Shown piece by piece: positions 36,186 through 45,681 of a stretch of DNA of 64,000 bases (positions are counted from its first letter, which is position 1; every line of letters starts with the position of its first letter). The translations under genes and the position numbers were made by a program. Source of the DNA: Candidatus Methylomirabilota bacterium (GTDB lineage: Bacteria > Methylomirabilota > Methylomirabilia > Methylomirabilales > Methylomirabilaceae); the NCBI GenBank assembly GCA_028870115.1, contig JAGWQH010000097.1, forward strand, positions 62,001-126,000, read 5' to 3'. The notes beneath the pieces are model-generated. The model saw only the letters and a program-made list of their open reading frames with translations, was not told the origin of the DNA and did no database searches.

Positions 36186-36965
36186 GTGGACGCATTACTT
36201 CGCAATGCCCTGGATTCTTACGAAACCTACCTCGTCGAGCGCAACCACTCCATGGGTTGCCTGGTGACGATTAGACGCCCGTTCGTGCTTTTCATAAACG
36301 ACGAGATCGCCGCATCCAGTTACAACTATGCCGATGTTGTGCCGTGGTGTACGATGCCGAGGCGCGAACGCATCGAGGAGGTCATGGCGCACTACCGCGC
36401 GCGCGGCCACAGTCCGTACTTCAATTTCACGCTAGAGACGGCGCCGCATGGGCTTGCCCAGGCATTGCAGTCGTCGGGATGCGTGCTTACATCTCACAAG
36501 TATGTCATGTTTCAGCGCGAGCCGGTCGACCCGCCCATCCCGGCAGACGTGCGACTGGGCGAGACGGGACCAGAGGACATGCGGGCTGCCGGGCGTATCC
36601 TGAGCGTCAGCTTCGGGTCGGGCGAGTCGACGTGGCAAGAGCCGATGTTACGTGCCCGGCTGGTTGCGCATATGCGCGCGGCGCATATGCGTCAGCTCGG
36701 CGCATGGGTAGATGGCGTGCTTGCCGCAGCGATACATCTGCATACGCTTGTTGGCGTGGGGCATATCACCGGGATGGCCACCGCTCCGGAGTTTCGCGGG
36801 CGCGGTCTGGCCGGCCTGCTCACGGCGTACGCGGCGCGGTGTACCCGCGAAGAAGGCGCCGCGCTCGTCGCGCTCGAGGTGGCCACGCCGGATGCGGAGC
36901 GTGTCTACACGCGCATCGGGTTCGGTCGAGCGGCAGAACGAGTCGAATACAGCTCACCAAGCTAA
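36186..36965 (+). CDS. GNAT-family N-acetyltransferase
   Basis: 259 residues from the GTG at 36186, which follows AGAGGG and a good promoter. The C-terminal half has the acetyl-CoA loop in MATAPEFRGRGLAGLLTAYA (Q/R-x-x-G-x-G/A type) and a closing VALEVATPDAERVYTRIGFG typical of the fold. The N-terminal half (1-110) is a degenerate second GNAT-like domain. Substrate unknown. Stands alone between rho and the efflux operon, on the opposite strand. Confidence 0.8.
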   Translation: MDALLRNALDSYETYLVERNHSMGCLVTIRRPFVLFINDEIAASSYNYADVVPWCTMPRRERIEEVMAHYRARGHSPYFNFTLETAPHGLAQALQSSGCVLTSHKYVMFQREPVDPPIPADVRLGETGPEDMRAAGRILSVSFGSGESTWQEPMLRARLVAHMRAAHMRQLGAWVDGVLAAAIHLHTLVGVGHITGMATAPEFRGRGLAGLLTAYAARCTREEGAALVALEVATPDAERVYTRIGFGRAAERVEYSSPS

Positions 36966-37155
36966 AGGATTGCCTCCGGCCACCCTTTGTGTGAATTTCT
37001 TCGGCTATCCGGATTAATCTGATTGCTGAGAGCGTCTCAAAAGACCTTCAGGACCCGCCTCCCTCCCAGGCCACGGGTGTGGGGTTGCCCCAACTCCCCG
37101 TACAACACCTGGACCAAGCTCGTCGAGCGCGGACCCTAATGACTTACTCCCTACG

Positions 37156-40100
37156 CTAAAGTTCGCCGCGTTCCAGGGCCACCTGTGCCTGGAAGTCCTC
37201 CTCGCGCTCCCAGCCGTACCTCATGAACAGCGTCGGGACCACGATCATGTTGAGGAGGGTTGAGGTGAACAGCCCGCCGAGGATCACCTGGGCCATCGGC
37301 CGCTCCAGCTCCTTCCCGGTCGGATCGCCAAAGAGGAGGGGCAGCAGGCCCAGGGCAGCCGCGGCCGCTGTCATCAGGACCGGGGCCAGCCGATCTTTCG
37401 ACCCCTCGACGATAACCTGTTCCTTCGGTTCCCCTGCAGCTCGAAGCTGCCGGTAGTGGCTGACGAGGATGATCCCATTCCGTGCGGCGATGCCGAAGAC
37501 GCTGATCAGCCCGATCAGCGAGGGTACGCTTATCACCTTCCCGCTCAAAAAGATCGCCACGACCCCGCCGATCAGGGCCAGGGGGAGATTGGCCATGACG
37601 AGAATGGCAGCTCGCGACGAACGGAAGGCTTTGTAGAGCATAGCGAAGATCCCGACGACCGCCAGCCCGCCATACACCACCAGGACCCTGGTGGCCGCCT
37701 GCTGGCTTTCGAACTGTCCGCCGTATTCGATGAAATAGCCCGCCGGAAGCTCCACTTCTTTGGCGATCTTGCGCTGGGCCTCTTCAATCACGCTGCCAAG
37801 ATCCCGGCCGGCGACATTGGCCTGAACAAGCGTTCGCCGTTGGACCTTCTCCCGGTTGATCATAAAGGGACTGTTCGCGACCTGTACGTCGGCCACCAGC
37901 CCGAGCGGGATCTTCCGGCCCTCCGGGGTGTCGATGAGCAGATTCCGCATCGAGGCGGGGTCCTGTCGGGAGGTCTCGTCGAACCAGACAAAGAGGTCGA
38001 AGGCGCGCTGTCCCTCCACGACGCGGGAAAGGGCCGTTCCGGCAAAGGCAACCTCAGCCGTCTTCAAGACGTTGCCTGCGTCGAGGCCAAGCCGGGCCGC
38101 CTCCTCCCGATTGACCATGATCTGAATGCCCGGGACATGAATGAGAGGCTCACGGAAGAGATCCGTCACACCTCGGATCCCTCGCATGATCTGCTCCACC
38201 TGTTCCCCCTTTGCCGCGAGCACCGCCAGATCGGGCCCGTAGACCTTGATGGCGATCTGGGTCCGTGTTCCCGAGAGGACCTCGTCCATACGCTCGGAGA
38301 TGAACTGCCTAAGGCTGGTGGCCACACCTGGGAATTCCTCCACGTCTTCTCGGATGGCGGCCAGCAGCGTCTCCCGATCGCGCTTCCCGTACCGGAGGGC
38401 GATGTCGAACTCACTCGCATTCGGAGGAAGCGTGTCGATATCGAGCTCTGCCCTTCCGGCCCGCTGGGCGACAGAGACAACCTCGGGCTGCTGCTTCAGC
38501 AGGCCGGTGATCCGATTGCCGAGACGGATCGATTCCGGCAGCGAGGTCCCCGGGAGCAACGTCAGGTGGAGGATGAAGTTGCCCTCCCGGAACTCCGGGA
38601 GGAAGGAGCGGCCGAAGAAGGGGATGAGGGCCAGGCTCCCGGCTGTGAGCAACGCGCTGATCGCCATGACCCAGCGTTGATGGCGGAGGGCCCTGCGCAG
38701 GAGGGCCTCATAGACCCGCTTCATGCCACGGATGGTCAGGCTTTCCTGCTCTGGAGCGGCCGCTCGCCCACGAATCAGCAGCAGCGCAGCGAAGGCAGGG
38801 ACCAACGTCGCAGCGACCAGCAGAGACGCGAAGAGTGAAAGGGTGAATGCGAGCCCCAGCGGAGTGAAGATCCGCCCCTCGACGCCGCCCAGGAAGAAAA
38901 TCGGCATGAAGACGATCAGGATGATCCAGGTGGCATAGACTACCGCGTGCCGGATCTCCACGGACGCCTCGTAGATCACCTTCAGGGGAGAATCGGGGTG
39001 GGCCTTCTCGCGGTTGAGGCGGAGCCGACGGACGATATTCTCCACATCCACGATCGCGTCGTCTACCACGGCGCCGACGGCGATGGCGAGGCCCCCCAGA
39101 GTCATCGCGTTGATGCCGACCCCAAAGGCCTTGAGTAAGAGCACGCCGAAGATCAGCGACGTCGGCAACGCCGTCAAGGTGACCAAGGAGGCGCGGAGAT
39201 TAAAGAGAAAAAAGATGACGACGATACTCACAGCCAGCCCGCCCTCCAGGAGGGCGCCACGGAGGTTGGCGATGGATGACTCGATGAAGCTCGCCTGCCG
39301 GAAGACCCGGGTGGTCATCTCGATTCCCGGCGGGAGGGCCTTCCGGATCTCCTCCAGGGCACGCTCAACCTGGTAGGTGACCGTCAATGTATCGGCCCCG
39401 AAGAGTTTCGAAACGGTCCCGAGGACGGCCGGCTTGCCGTTGAAGCTCGCATCGCCCCGCTTCACCTCCGGGCCGAGCTGCACTGTCGCCACCTGATCGA
39501 GCCGGATCGGGGCGCCGCCGCGCTCCGCGACCTGGGTCTGCGCCAGTTGCTCGAGGGACGCGATCCGACCGGCGCCGGTGACGACGTACTCCTGGCCGGG
39601 CGTCACAAGGAAGCCTCCCGACACGCTCACATTCGTTTCCCTCACCGCATCGAGAACCTCCTTGATCGTCACCCCGTACTGCAGCAGCTTCTCCGACGAC
39701 AGGAGGGCCTGATACTGTTTCGCCTCGCCGCCCATTGACACCACCGATGCCACTCCAGGGATCGCCAGCAACCGGTTGCGAATATCCCAGTCGGAGATCG
39801 TGCGAAGTTCCATCGGGGAGACGCGCTCGCTCGTGAGCGCATACTTGACCAGCCAACTCACGGCCGAGGTGATCGGGAGCATGGTAGGATTTTGTGCCCC
39901 TGGCGGAAGGCGATCCTTGACCGCCTGAAGCCGTTCAGTGATGAGCTGGCGGGCCGTGTAGATGCTCGTTCCCCATGTGAAGACCACGACCATGCTCGAG
40001 AGCCCGGCCGTCGAGGTGGACCGGATCGCCTCGACGCCTGGGGTCCCGTTGAGGGCGCTCTCGATCGGGAAGGTGATCAGCAGCTCGACGTCCTGCGGTG

Positions 40101-40269
40101 GCAGGCCGGGTGCCTCTGTCTGGATGGCCACTTGGGGCGGCGCGAACTCCGGGAATACATCAAGGGTGGTTCGCTGAACCGCCACCAAACCGCCAATCAG
40201 CAGCACTACCGAGGCCACTACCACCAGGATGCGGTTGCTGAGCGACCACTGGATGATCCAGGCAAACAT
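37156..40269 (-). CDS. Heavy-metal RND efflux pump, inner-membrane subunit
   Basis: 1037 residues from the ATG at 40269 (MFAWIIQWSLSNRILVV), preceded by AAGGGAGGGA. Two repeated halves, each with a membrane block and a large periplasmic loop (about 35-340 and 560-870), twelve helices in total. The acidic proton-relay segment is GGLAIAVGAVVDDAIVDVEN, as in the CzcA/CusA group, and LPGTSLPESIRLGN lies in the second loop. Runs as a trimer with the adaptor and channel coded upstream. The metal cannot be told; it lacks the clear methionine-rich loop expected for a Cu/Ag pump, so Co/Zn/Cd or nickel is as likely. Confidence 0.92.
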   Translation of the reverse strand: MFAWIIQWSLSNRILVVVASVVLLIGGLVAVQRTTLDVFPEFAPPQVAIQTEAPGLPPQDVELLITFPIESALNGTPGVEAIRSTSTAGLSSMVVVFTWGTSIYTARQLITERLQAVKDRLPPGAQNPTMLPITSAVSWLVKYALTSERVSPMELRTISDWDIRNRLLAIPGVASVVSMGGEAKQYQALLSSEKLLQYGVTIKEVLDAVRETNVSVSGGFLVTPGQEYVVTGAGRIASLEQLAQTQVAERGGAPIRLDQVATVQLGPEVKRGDASFNGKPAVLGTVSKLFGADTLTVTYQVERALEEIRKALPPGIEMTTRVFRQASFIESSIANLRGALLEGGLAVSIVVIFFLFNLRASLVTLTALPTSLIFGVLLLKAFGVGINAMTLGGLAIAVGAVVDDAIVDVENIVRRLRLNREKAHPDSPLKVIYEASVEIRHAVVYATWIILIVFMPIFFLGGVEGRIFTPLGLAFTLSLFASLLVAATLVPAFAALLLIRGRAAAPEQESLTIRGMKRVYEALLRRALRHQRWVMAISALLTAGSLALIPFFGRSFLPEFREGNFILHLTLLPGTSLPESIRLGNRITGLLKQQPEVVSVAQRAGRAELDIDTLPPNASEFDIALRYGKRDRETLLAAIREDVEEFPGVATSLRQFISERMDEVLSGTRTQIAIKVYGPDLAVLAAKGEQVEQIMRGIRGVTDLFREPLIHVPGIQIMVNREEAARLGLDAGNVLKTAEVAFAGTALSRVVEGQRAFDLFVWFDETSRQDPASMRNLLIDTPEGRKIPLGLVADVQVANSPFMINREKVQRRTLVQANVAGRDLGSVIEEAQRKIAKEVELPAGYFIEYGGQFESQQAATRVLVVYGGLAVVGIFAMLYKAFRSSRAAILVMANLPLALIGGVVAIFLSGKVISVPSLIGLISVFGIAARNGIILVSHYRQLRAAGEPKEQVIVEGSKDRLAPVLMTAAAAALGLLPLLFGDPTGKELERPMAQVILGGLFTSTLLNMIVVPTLFMRYGWEREEDFQAQVALERGEL

Positions 40270-40282
40270 TGTCGTCCCTCCC

Positions 40283-41608
40283 TTAATCGGTCTCACGAGG
40301 GAGCACTGAGCCGCCACCTCTCGCCGCAAGCCACTTGGCGTACAGCTCGCGGTTGCCATCCGTCACGACCCGATCGCCCGGAGAGAGGCCGCGTAAGACC
40401 TCCACGAAGCGATCGTTACGCGCCCCTATGGTCAGGTCGGCTCGGATGTAGGCGCCGCCCCGTTCGACGAAGACGAACTCCGCTCCCTCGGCGTTGATCA
40501 GCGCCCGAGGCGGGACGGTCAGACTCCTCCGCCGCTCACCCAGGATGACAAAGACCTGGGCAAAGAGATCCTGTCTCAGCAGACCACGGCGGTTCGTGAC
40601 CTCCGCCCAGACGGGGATAGTCCTCTTTGGCTGGCTTACCGCCGGGCCGATCAGGCTGATCTTGCCATCGAATACCTCATTGGGATGCGCCAAGAGGACA
40701 ACCCGGACCCTCTGCCTGAGCTTCAACAAGGAAAGGGTGTCTTCAAAGACCTCCCCCTCAACGATCATGACGGATGTGTCGGCGATCTTCATGAGCGCGG
40801 CGTTCGGCTCGATCTGCCGGCCAAGCACCACGTTCCGCTCCACGACCGTGCCCCCGATGGGGGCTGGGAGGCGAAGCGTCGTCACCGCACGTTCCTGTCG
40901 AACCCGCTGGATCTCCTCCGGAGGCAGCCCCAGGAGCGTCAGTTGCCGGGTCAGGCTCTCGATCTCATTCAGGATTTCGCGTTGTTGGTTCTCCAGGGTC
41001 AGCAGCTCTTTCTGGGCTACGATGCCGCGTTCGACGAGCTTCTTTGCGCGCTCGAGGTTGACATTCGTCAGCACCAGCCTGTTTTCCGCCTGAATCAGGT
41101 TCAACTCTGCCCGCTCCAGCTCCACGCTCTGAATGTCCAGGAGGTGGTCCCCTCTTTTGACCAGGGCACCAAGCGGCACGTGGATATTCACCACCCTGCC
41201 AGAGACGCGGCTGGTCACCTCGGCCACGCGATCAGGATGAGGCTTGACCACCCCGTTGAGCTTGCGGACATCCTCGATCGGTCGAATTTGCGCGACCTCG
41301 GTCCTCAGGCCGAGGTTCTCCTGCTCCCGGCGGCTCAACCGGATGCCCACCGTCGCCTCGTCCCGGGCGACTGATCCCTCGTGTTCCTCATCATGACGAG
41401 CGCCGTCTTGGGGTTCGCCATCGGTCGCTTGGGCACGCCTCCGCTCGGCTGTCTCGGCCGGCCTAGCTCCTTCCTCACGCTGTGTTCCCTGGGTGGAAGC
41501 CGCGCTTCCCTTAGCGGGCGTGGAGGATGGCCCCTCGCGGCCGCATCCGACTATCGCCACGACGGCTGCCAACACCGCCACCCGGAAGCGCTTCCATCGT
41601 CTCAGCAT
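40283..41608 (-). CDS. RND efflux membrane-fusion (adaptor) lipoprotein
   Basis: 441 residues from the ATG at 41608, with GGGGAG before it. A lipoprotein signal ends AAVVAIVGC. After a His/Glu-rich linker (HDEEHEGSVARDE, possible metal contacts) come the barrel-sandwich strands (GRVVNIHVPLGALVKRGD), a helical hairpin (about 165-235) and beta-barrel with KIADTSVMIVEGEVFEDTL. A CzcB/CusB-type periplasmic adaptor. A second start at 41638 would overlap the channel gene in an ATGA. Thirteen bases before the pump gene. Confidence 0.9.
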   Translation of the reverse strand: MLRRWKRFRVAVLAAVVAIVGCGREGPSSTPAKGSAASTQGTQREEGARPAETAERRRAQATDGEPQDGARHDEEHEGSVARDEATVGIRLSRREQENLGLRTEVAQIRPIEDVRKLNGVVKPHPDRVAEVTSRVSGRVVNIHVPLGALVKRGDHLLDIQSVELERAELNLIQAENRLVLTNVNLERAKKLVERGIVAQKELLTLENQQREILNEIESLTRQLTLLGLPPEEIQRVRQERAVTTLRLPAPIGGTVVERNVVLGRQIEPNAALMKIADTSVMIVEGEVFEDTLSLLKLRQRVRVVLLAHPNEVFDGKISLIGPAVSQPKRTIPVWAEVTNRRGLLRQDLFAQVFVILGERRRSLTVPPRALINAEGAEFVFVERGGAYIRADLTIGARNDRFVEVLRGLSPGDRVVTDGNRELYAKWLAARGGGSVLPRETD

Positions 41609-41634
41609 CGTTTCTCCCCGGAGCGTCTCGACAG

Positions 41635-42933
41635 TCATGGCGTGGGCCCTGCCTTCAGGAGGGGCGTGCCAACCGCTCGCTCGAGCTCTACCGCAGAGAG
41701 GTTATACTGCGAGACCGCCTCCAGGTAGCGGAGCCGTCCCTCGACGAACTCCCGCTGGCCGAGGAGCACCTCGGTCAGCGGAAATTGTCCAGCCTCGTAG
41801 CCTTCGCGGAGTAAACGGAAGTTCTCTTCCTGCTGGGGGACGATCCGCTTGCCGAACTCTTCGACGATCCTCCGGGAGGCGACAAGCCGCTCATACGCCT
41901 GCGCGACCTCTTTGTCGATCCTGGCGGCCACAAGGGTCACCGCGGCTGCTTGCCGTGATCGTTCAGCAAGGGCGGTCTCGACCTCCCCCTGCCTCCGATT
42001 CCATAACGGAAGGGGCACCGTTACGCCAAAGAGAACCCGCTGGTCCCGCCCATCAAGTCCCAAGTCATTGCTGTAGCCAACAGACGCGGAAAGCTCAGGG
42101 AACAATCGCTCTGCCCTCGCGATGGCCAACTCTTGCTCGATCACTTGCAGCCTCGCATGAGCTGCGCTCAGATCGGGCCGGTTCGCAACCGCAATACGCT
42201 TGAGGGCCGGGAGGTCTGTCTCGTCGAAGGCGTACCGCAGTGGACCCAAGGCCTGAGGGACGAAATCAGATGGCCGCCCGATCAGGAGGTTCAATTCCTT
42301 GCGCGCCGCCGCCAAGACCCGCTCCTCGGCCATCCTGTCGTTTTGAGCCCGCCGCCACTCCACGTCAGCGCGGAGCATGTCCAACCGGGGCACCGATCCG
42401 GCCTCGAACAGTTGTCGCGAGATATCGAAGAGCTCCCGGTTCAGGACCACGATCTCGTCGAAGAACTGCACCCTTTCCTGGCCGATCAACACGTCGCTAA
42501 ATAGACTGGTGACATCGGCCCTGATGCGGCGTTGGGCATCCTTGACCGTCCATCCGGTGCGATCAAGGTCGGCTTCTGCCCTTTGTATGCGCAGGCCCCA
42601 CTGGCCTTTGATCTGCAGCGTCTGGGAGACGGCTACTTCGAACCCGTTGGTGCCCACCCTCGTATCGACCTCCCTGGGCCTGGCGGAGCCGTAGGACGGC
42701 GCGAGCCGAAGGTCCGGATTCAGGGGGTAGACCCGGGCTTTGGCCAGATCTCCTTTGGCCACGTCGATCTGGTGCCGCTCAACGGCAAGCTCCGGGCTCT
42801 TGTCCAGGGCCTGGGACACTGCCTCTTCCAGGGAAAGCGCGCCTTCGCTGGCGTGTATCGGCCTGGCAAGAAGATGCAAAGAGATGACACAGCTAAGAGC
42901 AAAGATTAGAAATTTCTTGGCTCGATCATACAT
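41635..42933 (-). CDS. TolC-family outer-membrane channel of the RND system
   Basis: 432 residues with a signal peptide (FLIFALSCVISLHLLA, ending HASEGA) and two outer-membrane-efflux repeats: LSLEEAVSQALDKSPELAV starts the first and LKRIAVANRPDLSAAHARLQ the second. CzcC/CusC type, forming the exit duct of the tripartite pump. First gene of the three-gene operon. Confidence 0.92.
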   Translation of the reverse strand: MYDRAKKFLIFALSCVISLHLLARPIHASEGALSLEEAVSQALDKSPELAVERHQIDVAKGDLAKARVYPLNPDLRLAPSYGSARPREVDTRVGTNGFEVAVSQTLQIKGQWGLRIQRAEADLDRTGWTVKDAQRRIRADVTSLFSDVLIGQERVQFFDEIVVLNRELFDISRQLFEAGSVPRLDMLRADVEWRRAQNDRMAEERVLAAARKELNLLIGRPSDFVPQALGPLRYAFDETDLPALKRIAVANRPDLSAAHARLQVIEQELAIARAERLFPELSASVGYSNDLGLDGRDQRVLFGVTVPLPLWNRRQGEVETALAERSRQAAAVTLVAARIDKEVAQAYERLVASRRIVEEFGKRIVPQQEENFRLLREGYEAGQFPLTEVLLGQREFVEGRLRYLEAVSQYNLSAVELERAVGTPLLKAGPTP

Positions 42934-43192
42934 CGCTGCCTCCCGTCATGAGATCACACCGAATCGTGGTGGTGTGTCTCACGCCCTGTGAGCCGGTTTT
43001 TCCCTGATCTCCAGGCCCCACCGACTGGTCACCACCCGAGAATACCATATGAGCGAGTTCTCCTGAGTTTGAAGATGAGGCCGGAGCAGAGACGCCGGGC
43101 TCAAATTCCTCTCGGGCAAACTCTCATTCGCGCCAGAACGGATTGCTGGCACTAAGAGGTAAGTCAAAGAGTAAGGGAGAGGCGAAGGAGAC

Positions 43193-43549
43193 CTAGATCC
43201 GATAGGTGGAGTGTAATGCGTAGAGTGTGCGATCGGCCTTCAGGCGGGATGGGCTCAATGGTGCAAACCGAAAAGTGTTGGCACTCGGCAGAAGGGTAGT
43301 CGGCATAAGCTGCCCGAATGGTAATATTTGCGCGGCGAGGTGGACGGTGAGCGATGTAAAGGATTCGTCGACCGCCGGCTTGAGAGAGGAAGACAATATC
43401 TGCTCAATACATTGATCCGCATGCTCAGGGGTATCCTGAAAGTATCCAAGGTCTTCAGCGTAGGCGAGGCCAGAACACAGTATCAAGGTCGTAATTACCC
43501 AGATAGCCGCGAGCTTTGCACTCTTCCCCGAGCAAGTACGGTGCCTCAC
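43193..43549 (-). CDS. Small exported protein upstream of the efflux operon
   Basis: 118 residues. The signal peptide KLAAIWVITTLILCSGLAYA precedes a mature part of about 87 residues with one His-rich/Cys stretch (DTPEHADQCIEQIL) and a C-terminal half rich in Leu, Pro and Ser. No family recognised. Its position, on the same strand and 260 bases before the TolC-type gene, parallels the small CzcI/CusF-like periplasmic proteins that accompany metal pumps; that parallel is only positional. Confidence 0.5.
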   Translation of the reverse strand: MRHRTCSGKSAKLAAIWVITTLILCSGLAYAEDLGYFQDTPEHADQCIEQILSSSLKPAVDESFTSLTVHLAAQILPFGQLMPTTLLPSANTFRFAPLSPSRLKADRTLYALHSTYRI

Positions 43550-43731
43550 GTGTGCGTCCTCTCACCAGGCAAGCGCGTGCACTTCAATCCAATACTGTGT
43601 ATGTCTCCTGGTTCTCTCCGCCTTCCAACCGGATTCACACACGAAACCAGTATACTTAATATCCACTTAAGATCAGGTTAAGTCAAGAACCTTTGAGTTA
43701 TCATTATGGGCATCCCGCCGTGGAGCGAGCA

Positions 43732-43863
43732 ATGGGGGCCAGAAGGGTGATCCTGCGCTTGATTGATGTACGCGTGAAGTGCTACCAACATCCAGAGAGC
43801 CTGGGGATTTGTGGCACCTGCGCAGCGTGCATCCGGGTAATTCCACAGATCAATCCGGAATGA
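43732..43863 (+). CDS. Possible small Cys-rich protein (43 residues)
   Basis: ATG at 43732 with GGAG seven bases upstream, TGA at 43861. The peptide ends with KCYQHPESLGICGTCAACIR and VIPQINPE, giving four Cys of which three form C-x-x-C-x-x-C, a pattern that could hold a metal or Fe-S cluster. Too short for confidence; it lies just upstream of the fur promoter on the same strand. Confidence 0.35.
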   Translation: MGARRVILRLIDVRVKCYQHPESLGICGTCAACIRVIPQINPE

Positions 43864-43919
43864 GCGTGGAGTGTACACTACATGTTTTCAACAAATCATT
43901 TCGGATAGCCATTTTTTTC

Positions 43920-43980
43920 TTGACACTACTCACGCCAACCGTTATTCTGATTTCGTTTGTCGATATTGATAATCGTTTTC
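43920..43980 (+). promoter_or_regulatory. Promoter and Fur box of the fur-like gene
   Basis: TTGACA (43920-43925), 17-base spacer, TATTCT (43943-43948). The 19-base GATATTGATAATCGTTTTC (43962-43980) matches the Fur consensus GATAATGATAATCATTATC at 16 positions. It lies between the expected transcription start and the ATG at 43993, where bound Fur would block transcription. Confidence 0.75.
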
Positions 43981-43992
43981 ACTTTCTTTACG

Positions 43993-44466
43993 ATGCAAGA
44001 AAAACTTCTCCAGTTCCAGCGGTACCTTAATCGAACCGGGCTGAAGGCAACCCGCCAGCGCGAGTTGATCGCACGAGCCTTCTTCGCTACTACGACGCAC
44101 GTTAGCGCCGAAGGTCTCTACCGTCGAGTGGGTGGTCGGCACCGGCGGATCGGTCTCGTCACCGTCTATCGGACGTTGAAGCTCCTGAAGGAGGCCGGGC
44201 TCGCGCATGAGCGACAGTTCGGCGAAGGGCGCGCCCTGTTCGAACACGCCTCCAGCGAGCACCACCACGATCACATTATCTGCACCGAGTGCGGCAAAAT
44301 CACCGAGTTCGAGAATTACGAGATCGAAGCGTTGCAGGAACAGATCGTCCGCAGACTCGGTTTCCTCATTCGGTATCATAAATTAGAGCTGTACGGCCTC
44401 TGCCGTGACTGCAGCGCAGGCGCCGACAGAAAACCGGGCACAGTCTCAGCGATGGGGTCCCGCTGA
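43993..44466 (+). CDS. fur: Fur-family metal-responsive repressor
   Basis: 157 residues from the ATG at 43993. The winged helix (about 1-80) has GLKATRQRELIARAFF and the recognition region RRIGLVTVYRTLKLLKEAG. The metal site has HHHDHIICTECGKI, with a second Cys pair in LYGLCRDCSAG. A Fur box directly upstream points to autoregulation. The His/Cys pattern and the adjoining FTR1 gene favour iron over zinc, though Zur cannot be excluded. The frame is open upstream to 43957 but the Fur box lies there. Confidence 0.9.
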   Translation: MQEKLLQFQRYLNRTGLKATRQRELIARAFFATTTHVSAEGLYRRVGGRHRRIGLVTVYRTLKLLKEAGLAHERQFGEGRALFEHASSEHHHDHIICTECGKITEFENYEIEALQEQIVRRLGFLIRYHKLELYGLCRDCSAGADRKPGTVSAMGSR

Positions 44467-44506
44467 GATGTCTCGTTGTTGACGGGATGTCTGATCGGTT
44501 GTGAAT

Positions 44507-44525
44507 GCTATTGAAAATGACTGTC
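44507..44525 (+). promoter_or_regulatory. Weak Fur-box-like site before the FTR1 gene
   Basis: GCTATTGAAAATGACTGTC matches 13 of 19 consensus positions; a TTGACG lies 30 bases upstream. Suggestive only. Confidence 0.3.
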
Positions 44526-44590
44526 TCTTCCAAGATCGTGAAGCCACCATCTCAGGCTGACCCGGGGCAACTCGCAAGGGAGGACGAACG

Positions 44591-45469
44591 ATGATCGCCG
44601 GAATGCTTATTACCTTCCGAGAGGGGCTTGAGGCTTTCCTGATTGTCGGAATCCTCCTGGGTTACCTGCGGAAGGCCGGCCACTCCGTCTGCAGCCGATA
44701 CGTCTGGGCCGGGACGATCGTGGGTGTGCTGGCGAGCATCGGACTGGCCTGGGGCTTTCAGGTACTCGCGATGGAGTTCGAGGGCCAACGGGCTGCTTGG
44801 TTTGAGGCAATAGCGTCCGGCTTCGCCGTACCGATCCTCAGTTACATGGTGCTCTATATGCAGCGCCACGCCCGCGGCCTGAAGACGCAAGCAGAAGCGA
44901 AGGCCGCGCTGGCGGTCACCACGGGTCAGGTGGTGGCGCTCGCCAGCCTTGCCTTCATCACTGTCCTGCGTGAGGGGCTGGAAACCGCTATATTTCTGAC
45001 CGCCCTTATGACTCGAGTGTCAAGCGGGGGGCTGATGCCGGGCGCGTTCCTGGGCTTGGCGGCGTCGGCGGTGATCGCCTACGCGATCTTTGCTTCAACG
45101 CTCCAACTCGACCTTCGACGCTTCTTCATTGTGACCAGCGTTCTGCTTATTTTCATCGCGGCGGGCCTGTGCGCCCATATTTTCATGGCCTTACACGAGG
45201 TCGGTTTTCATCTCCTGGGGATGACCGCCTGGAGCACTAAATCGATCCTGGACAGCGAGAGCCTCGTGGGGCGCCTCCTTCACGCCTTCATCGGGTATCA
45301 CGATGAGCCGACCATGATGGAGGTGCTGGCCTACTTCGGATATCTCGGAATTATGGGCTGGGCCTTCATGCGAGCGGTGAAAGCGTCGGCGCCCCCCAAG
45401 CCGGCCGCATGCGATGATCCCAGGTCGTGTATAGCCATCCGCCAAGAGGATAACCACGAGCTTATCTGA
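44591..45469 (+). CDS. FTR1-family iron permease
   Basis: 292 residues, seven predicted membrane spans. The two iron-relay motifs are REGLEAF (about 10-16) and REGLETA (about 127-133), in symmetric helices 1 and 4. FTR1 proteins import ferric iron that is oxidised and passed on by a ferroxidase (Fet3 in yeast, EfeO/EfeB in bacteria). Here the only trace of a multicopper oxidase is a relic after the porin gene. Downstream of the Fur repressor, AAGGGAGGACGAACG before the start. Regulation by Fur is likely. Confidence 0.92.
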   Translation: MIAGMLITFREGLEAFLIVGILLGYLRKAGHSVCSRYVWAGTIVGVLASIGLAWGFQVLAMEFEGQRAAWFEAIASGFAVPILSYMVLYMQRHARGLKTQAEAKAALAVTTGQVVALASLAFITVLREGLETAIFLTALMTRVSSGGLMPGAFLGLAASAVIAYAIFASTLQLDLRRFFIVTSVLLIFIAAGLCAHIFMALHEVGFHLLGMTAWSTKSILDSESLVGRLLHAFIGYHDEPTMMEVLAYFGYLGIMGWAFMRAVKASAPPKPAACDDPRSCIAIRQEDNHELI

Positions 45470-45498
45470 CGTAGAATAAAGTAGAATAAAAAAGAGAA

Positions 45499-45545
45499 GG
45501 CGATCCCACCGCTCCTTGCTTGCCGGCCGGCGCGGTGGGATCGCC
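45499..45545. terminator. Hairpin after the FTR1 gene
   Basis: A perfect 14-pair stem GGCGATCCCACCGC/GCGGTGGGATCGCC with a 19-base loop that contains GCCGGCCGGC, 30 bases past the FTR1 stop. The U-rich side lies on the minus strand only, so termination in the plus direction would be weak. Preceded by two copies of GTAGAATAAA. Confidence 0.5.
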
Positions 45546-45681
45546 CACTGCCTCGGATGGCCATGTTGTCAATGGACCCCTCAGGGCCTTTTGCGCTTCT
45601 GGCCTCCGCAGCTTTTTAATTTTAGCAACCTGCCCTGGAGAAGTCTAGTTCCGTTTCGCTTTGAAGACAAAGGAGCGGCAC

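Noticed and set aside
37456-38838. 460-codon plus-strand frame opposite the RND pump
   Set aside because: Shadow frame caused by GC-rich codon structure; no protein-like motifs and the RND homology on the minus strand is continuous.
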